From: ZC4RG17 sp036259475
GTDB taxonomy: Bacteria; Actinomycetota; Acidimicrobiia; Spongiisociales; ZC4RG35
Direction: 5' to 3'
DNA length: 64,000 bases
NCBI GenBank assembly: GCA_036259475.1
Contig: DATABS010000021.1
Coordinates: 1 to 64,000 of the forward strand
Shown here: positions 15,951-25,948 of the stretch, one piece after another
Position numbering within the stretch: the first letter of the stretch is position 1
How the letters are laid out: every line of letters starts with the position of its first letter
The notes under the pieces: generated by a model
The model's database searches: none
Seen by the model: only the letters and a program-made list of their open reading frames with translations
Told to the model about the DNA's origin: nothing
Made by a program: the position numbers and the translations under genes

Positions 15951-16565
15951 ATGCGTTTCCGCGGTCCCCGGTTCATGGTGGCGGTTGTCAGCTGCTGGGC
16001 GCTGGCCGCCTGTTCCGGCGGTGGGATGGCTGCTTCGGACCTGCAGGGAGTGCCGGTGGAGGACCCCACCCCCAAACCGGAGTTCACCCTGACCGACACG
16101 GAGGGCCGGCCATACGACTTCGCTGAGGAGACCCGAGGCCAGCTCACGCTACTCTATTTCGGCTACACGCATTGTCCCGATATCTGCCCGGTCCATCTCG
16201 CCCAGATCGCCGAGACCTTCGATCAGATCCCAGAGGTCGCCAGTGCGACCGAGATGGTGTTCGTCACCGTGGACCCCGAGCGCGACACCCCCCAGGTACT
16301 CCGGGAATTCCTCGACAACTTCGACTCGCGCTTCGTCGGGCTCACCGGGACCCCGGCGGAGCTGGAATCCGCTCAGGAGGCGGTAGGGGTGACGCCGGCA
16401 TTCAAGGAGGGCGAGGGTGACGACTACACCGTGCAGCATGCCGGCCAGGTATTCGCCTGGGCAGCGGACGGCCTCCTCTATGCCGAGTATCCCTTCGGGA
16501 CCCGGCAGCAGACGTGGGTCAACGACCTTGCCCTGCTCGCCGAGATCGAGCCGGCGGCGCGATGA
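15951..16565 (+). CDS. SCO1/SenC family copper metallochaperone lipoprotein
   Basis: 204 residues with a signal peptide ending in a lipobox (ALAAC), so membrane-anchored outside the cell. The thioredoxin-like fold carries the copper-binding CPDICP motif (about residues 79-84) and the conserved downstream His in QHAGQVFAW. SCO proteins deliver copper or electrons to the CuA site of cytochrome c oxidase. First gene of a three-gene operon with PCuAC and CtaG homologues, which strongly supports a role in oxidase assembly. Confidence 0.92.
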   Translation: MRFRGPRFMVAVVSCWALAACSGGGMAASDLQGVPVEDPTPKPEFTLTDTEGRPYDFAEETRGQLTLLYFGYTHCPDICPVHLAQIAETFDQIPEVASATEMVFVTVDPERDTPQVLREFLDNFDSRFVGLTGTPAELESAQEAVGVTPAFKEGEGDDYTVQHAGQVFAWAADGLLYAEYPFGTRQQTWVNDLALLAEIEPAAR

Positions 16566-16566
16566 G

Positions 16567-17040
16567 ATGCGAAGGCGGGTCATCCTGGTGACGGCCATGC
16601 TGATTTCGGCCTGCGGCGCGGGTGAGACCACCGGCATCGCCATCTCCGACGCCCGGCTGGGTGAGCCCACGGGACCCAACGCCGCCCTGTACCTCACGGT
16701 CACCACCGATGCCGCCGACCGCCTTCTGGGTGCCTCCACCGACGCCGCCGCCTCCGTCGAACTGCACGAGACGACCAGCAACGACGACGGCACGGTGTCG
16801 ATGCAGCCTGCAGCGGGGTTCGACGTCGCCCCCGATGAGCCTTTGGTGCTCGAGCCGGGCGGGAAGCATGCCATGCTGATCGACGCCGACCGCCTGGCCC
16901 GGGGGGATTCCGTCGAGGTGGTCCTCGTATTCGAGTCTGCCGGCGAGGTGAGCGTCACCGCCGACGTCGTCGACCCCCAGGACGTGCTGGGGGCGGAGAG
17001 GAGCACGATGAGCCCTGAACTGTCGGAGCGCGGCCGGTGA
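16567..17040 (+). CDS. PCuAC copper chaperone lipoprotein
   Basis: About 157 residues. The N-terminus is a lipoprotein signal (LISAC). The PCuAC motif is visible: His in ELHETT, Met in TVSMQP, then His-x-Met in KHAMLID. PCuAC passes Cu(I) to SCO1 or oxidase subunit II in the periplasm. It starts one base after the SCO1 stop, and its stop overlaps the CtaG start (GTGA), so the three are translationally linked. The frame is open earlier, but the ATG at 16567 begins the signal peptide. Confidence 0.9.
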   Translation: MRRRVILVTAMLISACGAGETTGIAISDARLGEPTGPNAALYLTVTTDAADRLLGASTDAAASVELHETTSNDDGTVSMQPAAGFDVAPDEPLVLEPGGKHAMLIDADRLARGDSVEVVLVFESAGEVSVTADVVDPQDVLGAERSTMSPELSERGR

Positions 17041-17843
17041 TCTCCTGGTGGTGTGTCGCCCTGGAAAAGCCCTGGTCGTGGGAGTGGATTCCCTATCCGG
17101 GCATCTGGCTGGCGGCGCTGATTCCCAGCGCCTGGTACCTGCGTATCACCGCCCGGAGCGACTACCCGACCAGCCGCCGCCAGAGGCTCCAGTTCCTGGC
17201 CGGTATGGCCGTGTTCTGGATCGCCTCGGACTGGCCGCTGGGGACGCTCGGCGCCGGCTATCTCGCTTCCGCTCACATGGCCCAGTTCCTCCTGTACACG
17301 TTGGGAGCAGCGCCGCTCCTCATGCTGGGAACACCCGACTGGATGGCAGAACGAGTCATCTCCCGCCTGCGTATCCGCCGCCCGGTGCGCTGGCTGAGCC
17401 GATCACTCGTGGTGTCGGGAGTCATCTACAACATGACGCTCGCCATCACCCATTCACCGGGCGTCGTGTCCCTGCTGAGAACGAGCCAGGTGGGCTCGTT
17501 CGCAATGGACGTTGTCTGGCTCCTCGCCGGTCTCATCCTGTGGGCCCCGGTCATCGCCCCCGTCCGTTCGCTGCGCCACCCCAGCGAACTGGGTCGGATC
17601 GCCTACTTGTTCACCGCCACCAGCCTCGTGGCGGTGATCCCGGCCAGCTTCCTCACCTTCACCACCATGCCGATCTACAGCATCTACGAACTGGCTCCGC
17701 GGATCGGCTCACTCACAGCCCGGGCCGACCAGCAGCTCGCCGGAATCGTGATGAAGCTCGGCTCCATCCCGGTCATCTGGTCGACGATCGCTGTGCTGTG
17801 GTTCCGGTGGGCTTCGTCGGAAAGCCGCCAGCCGGCGATCTGA
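17037..17843 (+). CDS. ctaG: Caa3-type cytochrome oxidase assembly factor CtaG
   Basis: 268 residues, about seven helices, of the Bacillus-type caa3_CtaG family (unrelated to Cox11). Seen: a WIPYPGIWLAALI helix, SDWPLGTLGAGYLASAHMAQ with conserved Asp and His, ITHSPGVVSLL, and a late MPIYSIYELAPR segment. Required in some bacteria for active caa3 oxidase and copper insertion. GTG start overlapping the PCuAC stop. It is convergent with the Ca2+/Na+ exchanger, with 26 bases between stops. Confidence 0.9.
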   Translation: MISWWCVALEKPWSWEWIPYPGIWLAALIPSAWYLRITARSDYPTSRRQRLQFLAGMAVFWIASDWPLGTLGAGYLASAHMAQFLLYTLGAAPLLMLGTPDWMAERVISRLRIRRPVRWLSRSLVVSGVIYNMTLAITHSPGVVSLLRTSQVGSFAMDVVWLLAGLILWAPVIAPVRSLRHPSELGRIAYLFTATSLVAVIPASFLTFTTMPIYSIYELAPRIGSLTARADQQLAGIVMKLGSIPVIWSTIAVLWFRWASSESRQPAI

Positions 17844-17869
17844 ACACTCTTCGGACCACCGGCTTCGCA

Positions 17870-18877
17870 TCACCCCGTGCTCCACAGGGCGTAGAGGCAG
17901 CCCAGGTAGACGACCAGCACGAGGGTGGCGTCGGGCTCCAGGCGGCGAAATCTCGTCTCGGTGCCGTGGGCAATCGATGCCAGAACCAGAGTCATCAGCA
18001 GCATGGCGGAGACGCCGCCGATTGCCTGATTGGGATCCACCGCCTTCATGAGTGACCCGGGAACGTAGAACAGGTCGGCGACGAGAAGCATGACCATGTT
18101 GAAGGCGTTGCTCCCGAACAGGTTCCCGACGGCCATGTCGTGGGCGCCGATCCGGAGGGCAGTGAGGGAAGCCACCAGTTCGGGCAGGGAGGTCGTGAAG
18201 GCGAGGAGGGTGGTGCCGACGAAGGTCTGGCCGATCCCGGTCTCTTCGGCGATGGCCGCGGCGGCGAGGGTGACCACCGGGGCGGCGACGAGGATCAAGA
18301 TGGCTCCCGTGGCGAACCGCCGCACCGTGGACCGCAATTGTCCGTTCTCGGAGGCGGCGGAGCCGTCGGGCGCTTCGACGGACGAGTCCTCTCCGAACCT
18401 TCCTTTGGGGGAGCGGCGCATCCAGGCCAGTACCGCCAGATACGCCCCGGCGATCACGATCGTGTCTGCACCGACCCAGCCGACGACCAACGAAGAAGGA
18501 GCCAGCACGGCCAGAGTGGCGATGGCGGTGACCGCGGCGGCGAGCGCCGCCAGACGCGGTTGGCCGCCCTCGACGTTCTTCCAGACCTGGTGGCGACCCG
18601 CGAGGTCGACGATCCCCAGGATCGCCATGTTGGCCATGCTCGACCCGAAGAGGTTGCCAACCGCCAGATCGGGTCCATCGGTGAGCGAAGCGCTGGCAGT
18701 GGTCACGATCTCCGGAAGTGACGTGGCGGCCGCCACCAAGATCATTCCCACCAAGAGACCCGAGGCGCCCGTCTGTTCGGAGATCTCGTCTCCGGCTCGG
18801 GACACGCGGACTCCCGCCCACCCCACTACGGCGGACGAGGCGGCGAAGATGACTGCCAGTAGCCACAACGACATCAC
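17870..18877 (-). CDS. Ca2+/Na+ antiporter, YrbG/CaxA family
   Basis: 335 residues, ten or more helices arranged as two inverted halves. Each half has the alpha repeat: ATSLPEIVTTASAS...AVGNLFGSSMANM in the first and TTSLPELVASLTA...AVGNLFGSNAFNM in the second; the Glu residues bind cations. It exchanges Ca2+ for Na+ or H+ at the membrane. A hydrophilic acidic loop (SSVEAPDGSAASENG) joins the halves. GTG at 18877 or the directly following ATG is the start. Confidence 0.9.
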   Translation of the reverse strand: MMSLWLLAVIFAASSAVVGWAGVRVSRAGDEISEQTGASGLLVGMILVAAATSLPEIVTTASASLTDGPDLAVGNLFGSSMANMAILGIVDLAGRHQVWKNVEGGQPRLAALAAAVTAIATLAVLAPSSLVVGWVGADTIVIAGAYLAVLAWMRRSPKGRFGEDSSVEAPDGSAASENGQLRSTVRRFATGAILILVAAPVVTLAAAAIAEETGIGQTFVGTTLLAFTTSLPELVASLTALRIGAHDMAVGNLFGSNAFNMVMLLVADLFYVPGSLMKAVDPNQAIGGVSAMLLMTLVLASIAHGTETRFRRLEPDATLVLVVYLGCLYALWSTG

Positions 18878-18969
18878 TCTCGGGCTGCCCGGTAGCCCGG
18901 GCGGCCAAACTGAGCGCCCCCGACAATCCCGCCGAAAGCCTCTCCCGCATCACATGGGGAACTGCCAAG

Positions 18970-19392
18970 ATGGGCGCCATGGAACGACCCACCGACCATC
19001 GAGGCTCCGAGGTGCTGTCCCGGGAAGAATGCGACCGCCTTCTCGACTCGGCCCAGGTGGGCCGGGTCGCCTTCCTCTATGCCGGCGATCCACACATCCT
19101 GCCCATCAACTACCGGTTCCATCAGGGAGCGATCATCTTCCGCACCACTGTCGGCTCCAAGATGGACGCGGCAGAAATGCATCGGCGGTTCGCGTTCGAG
19201 ATCGACGGGTGGGATGCCGACTCCGGGTCGGGGTGGAGCGTCTTGGCCCACGGCATGGGTGAAGCGGTCACCGACCCGGAGGAGACGGCGGCGCTGGAGG
19301 GCCTCGGCCTGGTGTCCTGGGCGGGCGATGAATCCGAGGACATGTGGTTTCGGATCGCCCTCGATGACATCACCGGCCGAGGCGTCGGCTGA
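18970..19392 (+). CDS. Pyridoxamine 5'-phosphate oxidase-like flavin-binding protein
   Basis: 140 residues of the split-barrel flavin-binding fold (Pyridox_ox_2 / nitroimidazole-resistance type). Seen: LSREECDRLLDSAQVGRVAF, PHILPINYRFHQGAIIFRT and KMDAAEMHRRFAFEID, the standard order of motifs. It probably binds FMN or F420 and reduces small molecules; the substrate is unknown. A second in-frame ATG lies at 18979. It precedes a universal stress protein gene on the same strand, a pairing often seen in stress regulons of actinobacteria. Confidence 0.85.
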   Translation: MGAMERPTDHRGSEVLSREECDRLLDSAQVGRVAFLYAGDPHILPINYRFHQGAIIFRTTVGSKMDAAEMHRRFAFEIDGWDADSGSGWSVLAHGMGEAVTDPEETAALEGLGLVSWAGDESEDMWFRIALDDITGRGVG

Positions 19393-19485
19393 GCCGCCGA
19401 CCGCCAGGCTCGCATGTTGCTTCGGCGTCGGGCTTCTACCAGCCTGGGACCGTGAGAGCCCAAGCGATCCGCAGAAGGAGTTCAG

Positions 19486-19950
19486 ATGAGCATCATGGTG
19501 CCCCTCGACACATCCGAGGTGTCACGTTCGGCGCTGCCCCGGGCGGCCGAGTTGGCGGAGGCCCTGGGCGAGTCGCTCCTTCTCGTGACGGTGGCGGATC
19601 GCGCCACCATCGAGGCGATCGACGAACTGGCCTATAGCGAGGGCGATGACCCGGCCGACGTGCTCGAGCTGAACCTTCGCAGCCGGGCGCGCATGGTCGA
19701 CGTCCCCGCCGAGACGGACGTCATGGTCGGGGAAGACGCCGCCGCCGTCATCGTCGATCGGGCCGATGGCAATGACGTGAGCATGATCGTCATGGCCACT
19801 CACGGCCGCACCGGCATCACGCGCTGGCGGCTAGGTAGCGTCGCAGAGCGAGTGGTACGTGCCTCTACCGTGCCCGTTCTGGTGGTCCCGGCACCTTGGA
19901 GGGTGAAACAGTCGCAAGCGGCATCGGGCGGCGAACGCGTCGGTGCCTGA
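19486..19950 (+). CDS. Universal stress protein (UspA family)
   Basis: 154 residues with a single Usp domain: MSIMVPLDTSEVSRSALPRA at the start and the ATP-binding GxxG-9x-G(S/T) pattern in THGRTGITRWRLGSVAERV, followed by TVPVLVVP. AAGGAG lies 7 bases before the ATG, a strong ribosome site. It is probably ATP-binding and induced under energy or oxygen stress. A weak hairpin (19982-19999) about 30 bases after the stop may end the transcript. Confidence 0.9.
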   Translation: MSIMVPLDTSEVSRSALPRAAELAEALGESLLLVTVADRATIEAIDELAYSEGDDPADVLELNLRSRARMVDVPAETDVMVGEDAAAVIVDRADGNDVSMIVMATHGRTGITRWRLGSVAERVVRASTVPVLVVPAPWRVKQSQAASGGERVGA

Positions 19951-20081
19951 CTCAGGGCATCTGTGATCGAGCGGGCAGCTAGCCGCGTTTAGGCGCGGCC
20001 AGGGTTCATTCGTCCGGCGTACCTGGGAACCAGCGTGCCGAAGCGCCGAACCCTCTATCTCACCGCCTGATCGGTGTTAGC

Positions 20082-23000
20082 GTGAACCAGGTGGTTCGCC
20101 GCGACCAGCCGAGCGCCGACGACCTCCTGAGTGAGGTTCTCGAGCGGATAGGCGATCGGTCCGAGTCGCTCGCCTCCTTCGCTCGGGCTTACCTGAGGCG
20201 CCTCCCCTTCGATGCTGCCATGGCGCCCGGACCCGCCTGTCGGGAGGTCGAAAGCCTCTTCGATTTCATAGAGGTCCGTGAAGGCCCGATCGCGGTTCGG
20301 GTGTTCAATCCGGACCCGGGTCAGCACGGATACGAGTCGGCCGGAACCGTGGTCGAAACCCACGTCGACGACGCCCCTTTCCTCGTCGACTCGGTGATCG
20401 GCGAGTTACAGGCGCAGGATCTCGAGGTGGTGCGGGTCCTGCATCCTGTCATCGGCACCGTCCGGGATGCGACGGGCCGTCTCCGCTCAGTCGTCCCGGC
20501 GAGGCAGGGGGAGGCACGCGAGTCGGTCCAGCACTACGTCCTCGACACAGTCATTCCGCAACAGGACCACGCCGAGCTCGAAGGCCGGATCGAAGGCGTG
20601 CTGTCCGACGTGCTGGCCGCGGTCCGTGACTTCCCCGCGATGGTCGAGGCGACGGAGACGATGACGCAGGTCGCCCGCCAGGGCAAGGACCACTACCCGG
20701 ATGTCGAGGTAGACGAGGCCGTCGCCTTCCTCGAATGGTTGACCGAGGACAACTTCGTATTTCTGGGATATCGCCAATATCGCGTGGTGGAGACGCCCGA
20801 CGGCCCTGGCCTCGAGGTCGTCCCCGAATCGGGCCTCGGGATCCTGGCCGATCCCAGCACGTCGAAGGCATACGCCGCCGTACCGTTCTCATCGCTGCCG
20901 GATGAGGTGAACGCCCGCTACGAGCGGGGCGGGCTGCTCGTCATCTCGAAGACCAACCGGTTCTCGACCGTTCACCGCCACGCCCGGATGGACTACGTCG
21001 GAGTCCGGATGTTGGGACCGGACGGCGAAACCGTGGGCGAGGCGCGCCTGATCGGGCTGTTCACCTCCAAGGCGTACATGGAGTCGGTCGGCCGGATCCC
21101 CGTGCTACGTCAGAAGCTCGCCGAGGTCGCTTCCGCCGAAGATCTGATCGAGGGCTCTCACGATCACAAGGCGATCGTGAGTCTCATCGAAGGCTTTCCC
21201 AAGGACGAGCTCTTCGGCTTGCCGACCGAGGATCTCAGACGGGTGGTCATGGGACTGCTGGCCTTGCAGGAACGAGCCCAGGTGCGGTTGTTCGTTCGTC
21301 GCGACCTCCTCGACCGGGGAGTCCGGATCCTGGTTGCCATGCCTCGCGACCGGTTCTCGTCGGAGCTGAGAAGGAAGCTGCATGATCTCTTCGTCGAGCG
21401 GTACGGCGGAACCGGAGCCGACTACCACCTCACCTTGGGACGCAGCGACATCGCCCGCCTCCACTTCACCGTTTGGGTCCCCGAGGGGCAGATCCCCGAC
21501 GTGGCTTTCGAGGACCTGGACGCCGAGGTCATGGCCCTCACCCGTTCCTGGGCCGAGCGGGTCATCGACGAGCTCACTTCGCAGCACGGCGCCGCCCTCG
21601 CCAAAGAGATGGTCGAACGCTGGGGACCGCGTCTGCCCGACTACTACAAGTCGTCCACCCAGGTGGAGGTGGCAGCCGGAGACATCGCTCACCTCAGCCA
21701 TCTCTACGAGAACGAGGCCCGCTCCTACGTGGGGCTCCAGAACGAAGAGGTCCAGGGCCCCGACGTCCTGACCCGCGTGGCCCTCTACGAACTGCAGGGG
21801 AAACGGGCCCTGTCGGAGCTGACCCCGGCGCTCGAGGATATGGGGATGACGGTCGTCGAAGAAGTCCCGACCCGGCTGTACGGCGACGACGATCTGTTCA
21901 TCCACGACTTCGGTGTCCTCGGCCCCACCGGCGAGAGGCTCGACCTGGTCGAGGCGGGGGAGCGGGTCTCCAATGCCCTGTCCGCCGTGTGGGAAGGCCG
22001 GGCTGAGAGCGACTCCCTCAACCGCCTGGTGCTGGCGGCGGGTCTCGACCACCGCCAGGTCGCCATTCTCCGGGCCTATCAGACCTACTGGCGCCGGGTC
22101 AGTCCCACCTTCACCGTCAACTACGTGAACGACACACTGGTCGCTCATCCCGGCATCGCCGCCGGTCTCGTGAGGCTCTTCGAGCTGCGCTTCGACCCGG
22201 CTTCCGACGGGACGGGCTACGAAGGGGAGCGCCGGGAGGTCGTCGAGGCCCTGGACGCCGTGCCGTCCCTCGACGAGGACCGGATTCTCCGCGGGTTCCT
22301 GCGGCTGATCGACGCCACGACCCGCACCAACGCCTACCGGCCGGACCGGCGAAGCCTCGCCTTCAAGCTGCGCTCAGGGGACGTCCCGGACATGCCGTCG
22401 CCCGCCCCGCTGGTGGAGGTCTTCGTCCTAGGCGATGAGGTGGAAGGGATCCATCTGCGGGCCGGCCTGCGTGCCCGGGGCGGGATCAGGTGGTCGGAGA
22501 GGAGAGAGGACTATCGCACCGAGGTCCTCGGGCTGATGAAAGCCCAGGTGACGAAGAACTCGATCATCGTGCCGACCGGAGCCAAGGGTGGTTTTGTCCT
22601 GCGTCACCCGCCATCCGAGCCGGAGGCCGTGGCCGAGGCGGTCGCCGCCGCTTACGAGACCTACATCCGCGGCTTGCTGGACCTGGCCGACACGCTGGAA
22701 GGCGGCGAGGTGGTCCGGCCCGAGAATGTCCGGGTGCACGACGGTCCAGATCCCTACCTGGTGGTGGCGGCCGACCGGGGCACGGCGCGCCTCTCGGACA
22801 CCGCCAACCGGATCGCCCAGGAGTATGGGTTCTGGCTCGACGACGCCTTCGCCTCGGGCGGAGCGACCGGCTACGACCACAAGCAACTGGGCATCACCGC
22901 CCGCGGCGCGTGGCAGTCGCTGGAGCGTCATTTCCTGGAAGAGCGGATCGATCCCCACTCCGACCCGTTCACGGCCATCGGCATCGGCGACATGTCCGGG

Positions 23001-24857
23001 GACGTCTTCGGCAACGGCATGCTCCGGTCATCGACGATCCGGCTGGTCGCGGCATTCGACCATCGTCATATCTTCATCGACCCGGATCCCGATCCCGCTG
23101 CCTCGTTCGAAGAGCGCCAGCGCCTGTTCCAGATGCCCCGCTCCAGCTGGAGCGATTACTCGCGGGACGTGATCTCCGCGGGTGGAGGGGTCTATTCGCG
23201 AATGGCTAAGCGGATCGAGCTCTCCGACCAGGCCCGGAAAGCCCTGGCGACCGACGTCGAGGCCGTCACCCCGTCGGAGTTGATCCGGTTGATCCTCCGC
23301 TCGCCGGTCGACCTCCTGTGGAATGGCGGAATCGGCACGTACGTCAAGGCGTCCGACGAGAGCAACCACGAGGTGGGGGACCGCGGCAACGACGCTGTCA
23401 GAGTCGACGGCTCGGAACTCCGCGCCCGGGTGGTGGTGGAAGGAGGGAATCTCGGGTTCACCCAGCGCGGGCGCATCCAATACGCCGCAACGGGCGGGCG
23501 GATCAATGCCGACTTCATCGACAATTCGGGAGGGGTGAACTGCTCGGATCGGGAGGTCAACCTGAAGATCCTGCTTCGGCTGGCCGAGCGCCGAGGCGAG
23601 ATCGACCGGGCCGAGCGAGACCGTCTGCTGGCGGAAGCAGCAGATGACGTCGTCGAGGCGATTCTCCACGACAGCCTCGCCCAGGCCCATCTCCTGGCGG
23701 TCGAGGCACCGGCTTCGGCCGAGAGGATGGATGGGTACGAGCAACTCATCGCCTCACTCGAGGAGCAGGGGATGCTGGACCGTGACGTCGACGTGCTGGC
23801 GACGACCCAGGAACTGAGGCAACGGGCCGGACGCGGTCGGGGCCTCACCCGTCCCGAGGTGGCCGTCGTCCTCGCCCACGCCAAGAGGAGTGTGGCCGAG
23901 GCGATTCTGTCTTCTTCGATTCCCGACGACGAAACCTTGCTCGACGACCTCGCCGCATACTTCCCTTCCGGCATCTCCGCCCGCTTCCCCCATCTGCTGT
24001 GGGAGCACCCACTGCGGCGGGAGCTGCTCGCCACGATCCTGGCCAACGACATCGTGAACTCGCAAGGCCCCACTTTCGTCTCGCGAATCGTGTCCCGGCG
24101 AGGGGTGAATCCGGCCCAGGTGGTGGCGGCTTTCCGAACGGCCCGAGCCGTGGCCGGAGCCGGGAGACGCCGCCAGATCGAGCGTCTCTTCGACGAGGTC
24201 GACCTGGAGGTCTGGACCGAGATGATGGCGGCAGACAGCCGCCTCGTCGCCACATTGACCCGCTGGTACCTGACGAACGTCCCGGAGGGGCTGGCGGAGG
24301 CGGAGCTGGAACGAACCGCCCGCCGGTTCGCCCAACTCGAGATCGAGGCCCGGGAATGGGGGTCGTTGCAGCGCCGGGCGGAGAGGAGCGCCCGCATGGA
24401 CAGGCTTCGATCGGCCGGAGTGCCGCCCGATCTGGTAGTTCGCACCGCCGTGGCCGCCGACCTGGTCCATGCGCCGGACATCCTCGAAGTGGCCGAAGCG
24501 ACGGGCCGGCCGATGAGCGATGTGGGCGTCGTCTTCCATCGGATCGGACGCGTCATGGGTCTCGACGCCCTGGAGCAGGTCGTGTCGAAAGTCAGGCTGT
24601 CCGATACGTGGCAGCGCTGGGCCCTGCAGACCATCGAAGACGACCTGCGGGCCGTGCGGCGGTCCTTGGCCGAGCGCATCCTCATCGGGACGGGGGCCGA
24701 GTCGGTCGAGGAAGCCCTGGATGAATTCCTCGCCGAAAGGTCGACCGAAGCGGGACGGGTGGCGGAGCTGGTGGGCTCTCTCCAGTCCCAACCGATCAAC
24801 GACGCCGCCCCCCTCATGGTGGCAGTCCGCCAACTCCAGACCCTCGCCGCCACCTAG
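20082..24857 (+). CDS. gdh: NAD-dependent glutamate dehydrogenase, large GDH-180 class
   Basis: 1591 residues, the usual size of the Bac_GDH/GDH-180 family, which converts glutamate to 2-oxoglutarate and ammonia with NAD+. The N-terminal ~700 residues form ACT-like regulatory modules (DAPFLVDSVIGELQAQDLEV). The catalytic core shows GGIRWSERREDYRTEV (about residue 800), KGGFV with the catalytic Lys region, GIGDMSGDVFGNGM (about 968) and DNSGGVNCSDREVNLK (about 1148). A C-terminal helical domain follows. The start is GTG at 20082 without a strong ribosome site. It stands alone; phosphofructokinase follows after 65 bases. Confidence 0.95.
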   Translation: MNQVVRRDQPSADDLLSEVLERIGDRSESLASFARAYLRRLPFDAAMAPGPACREVESLFDFIEVREGPIAVRVFNPDPGQHGYESAGTVVETHVDDAPFLVDSVIGELQAQDLEVVRVLHPVIGTVRDATGRLRSVVPARQGEARESVQHYVLDTVIPQQDHAELEGRIEGVLSDVLAAVRDFPAMVEATETMTQVARQGKDHYPDVEVDEAVAFLEWLTEDNFVFLGYRQYRVVETPDGPGLEVVPESGLGILADPSTSKAYAAVPFSSLPDEVNARYERGGLLVISKTNRFSTVHRHARMDYVGVRMLGPDGETVGEARLIGLFTSKAYMESVGRIPVLRQKLAEVASAEDLIEGSHDHKAIVSLIEGFPKDELFGLPTEDLRRVVMGLLALQERAQVRLFVRRDLLDRGVRILVAMPRDRFSSELRRKLHDLFVERYGGTGADYHLTLGRSDIARLHFTVWVPEGQIPDVAFEDLDAEVMALTRSWAERVIDELTSQHGAALAKEMVERWGPRLPDYYKSSTQVEVAAGDIAHLSHLYENEARSYVGLQNEEVQGPDVLTRVALYELQGKRALSELTPALEDMGMTVVEEVPTRLYGDDDLFIHDFGVLGPTGERLDLVEAGERVSNALSAVWEGRAESDSLNRLVLAAGLDHRQVAILRAYQTYWRRVSPTFTVNYVNDTLVAHPGIAAGLVRLFELRFDPASDGTGYEGERREVVEALDAVPSLDEDRILRGFLRLIDATTRTNAYRPDRRSLAFKLRSGDVPDMPSPAPLVEVFVLGDEVEGIHLRAGLRARGGIRWSERREDYRTEVLGLMKAQVTKNSIIVPTGAKGGFVLRHPPSEPEAVAEAVAAAYETYIRGLLDLADTLEGGEVVRPENVRVHDGPDPYLVVAADRGTARLSDTANRIAQEYGFWLDDAFASGGATGYDHKQLGITARGAWQSLERHFLEERIDPHSDPFTAIGIGDMSGDVFGNGMLRSSTIRLVAAFDHRHIFIDPDPDPAASFEERQRLFQMPRSSWSDYSRDVISAGGGVYSRMAKRIELSDQARKALATDVEAVTPSELIRLILRSPVDLLWNGGIGTYVKASDESNHEVGDRGNDAVRVDGSELRARVVVEGGNLGFTQRGRIQYAATGGRINADFIDNSGGVNCSDREVNLKILLRLAERRGEIDRAERDRLLAEAADDVVEAILHDSLAQAHLLAVEAPASAERMDGYEQLIASLEEQGMLDRDVDVLATTQELRQRAGRGRGLTRPEVAVVLAHAKRSVAEAILSSSIPDDETLLDDLAAYFPSGISARFPHLLWEHPLRRELLATILANDIVNSQGPTFVSRIVSRRGVNPAQVVAAFRTARAVAGAGRRRQIERLFDEVDLEVWTEMMAADSRLVATLTRWYLTNVPEGLAEAELERTARRFAQLEIEAREWGSLQRRAERSARMDRLRSAGVPPDLVVRTAVAADLVHAPDILEVAEATGRPMSDVGVVFHRIGRVMGLDALEQVVSKVRLSDTWQRWALQTIEDDLRAVRRSLAERILIGTGAESVEEALDEFLAERSTEAGRVAELVGSLQSQPINDAAPLMVAVRQLQTLAAT

Positions 24858-24922
24858 CCGAGCGGGCGTCCAAGTTCGTCGGGACAAAGGGGTGGTGTCG
24901 CTCTACCGTCTCTTGAGGAGGT

Positions 24923-25948
24923 ATGACTTTGAAGGTCGGAGTACTCACAGCCGGGGGCGATTGTCCCGGGCTCAACGCCGCCATCCGGGGTGTGGTGGCC
25001 CGGTTGGCGGCGGAGGACGTCGAGGTGGTCGGCATCCGCAACGGATGGAGGGGTCTCATCGAGGGAATCGCCTCACCTCTGACCCGCGACGACGTCCGCG
25101 GCATCCTCCACGCCGGGGGCACCATCCTGGGCACCTCCCGGATGGATCCGTATGTCCACGGCCTCGGATTCGAGTCGGTTCGTACTACGGTCGACGACCT
25201 GGATATCGACGTCCTGGTAGTGATCGGCGGTGACGGCTCGTTGCGTACCGCCTCACGCCTCCATGGCGAAGGGCTGAGCGTCGTCGGAATTCCCAAGACT
25301 ATCGACAACGACATCCCCGGCACCGACGTGACTTTCGGGTTCCACACCGCCGTCCAGATCGTGACCGACGCCATCGATCGTCTCACCACCACGGCCGAAT
25401 CCCACAACCGCATAATGCTGGTGGAGGTCATGGGACGCACGGCCGGCTGGATCGCGGCCTACGCCGGCATGGCCGGCGGGGCCGAAGCGATCCTCGTCCC
25501 GGAGATCCCCTACGACCTGGCGACGCTGGGAGAGCGCCTGAAGTCGCGCCATCGGACCGGTCACGACTATTCGATCGTGGTCATCGCCGAAGGGACGCCC
25601 GGCCCGGAGGGCAAAGAATCCACCCAGGGCGTGGACGCCTTCGGGTTCGATCGGCTGGGTGGAGTGGCAAATCAGGTCGCGGAGCAGTTGGAGGAACTGA
25701 CCGGTTACGAGACGCGGGTGACGACCCTCGGCTATCTCCAGCGCGGGGGCACTCCGACGGCGTATGACCGGATCCTCGCCACGCGCCTCGGCGTCCGCGC
25801 CGCCGAGCTGGTGATGGAGGGACAAAGCGGAGTCATGGCGGCGCTCAGGGGAGATTCGATCGTGCCTGTGGACCTCGAGGAGGCCTGCCGCCGGCCCCGG
25901 CCGCTCGAGCCGGAGCGATATCGCGAAGCTGCTTGGTTCTTTGCGTGA
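24923..25948 (+). CDS. pfkA: 6-phosphofructokinase (ATP-type by key residues)
   Basis: 341 residues with the full PFK fold: TAGGDCPGLNAAIRGVV, IGGDGSLRTA, PKTIDNDIPGTD (catalytic Asp), VEVMGRTAGWIA and GYLQRGGTP. At the two substrate-choosing positions it has Gly in GGDGS and Lys in PKTIDND. Gly at the first points to ATP; Lys at the second is usual for the actinobacterial group III enzymes, some of which still use ATP. So ATP is likelier than pyrophosphate, but this is inference. GAGGAGG lies a few bases before the ATG. Confidence 0.93.
   Translation: MTLKVGVLTAGGDCPGLNAAIRGVVARLAAEDVEVVGIRNGWRGLIEGIASPLTRDDVRGILHAGGTILGTSRMDPYVHGLGFESVRTTVDDLDIDVLVVIGGDGSLRTASRLHGEGLSVVGIPKTIDNDIPGTDVTFGFHTAVQIVTDAIDRLTTTAESHNRIMLVEVMGRTAGWIAAYAGMAGGAEAILVPEIPYDLATLGERLKSRHRTGHDYSIVVIAEGTPGPEGKESTQGVDAFGFDRLGGVANQVAEQLEELTGYETRVTTLGYLQRGGTPTAYDRILATRLGVRAAELVMEGQSGVMAALRGDSIVPVDLEEACRRPRPLEPERYREAAWFFA

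Noticed and set aside
19982..19999. Hairpin GCCGCG/CGCGGC after the first universal stress gene
   Set aside because: Only six base pairs and no U tract; such stems are frequent by chance at this GC content, so not listed as a terminator.
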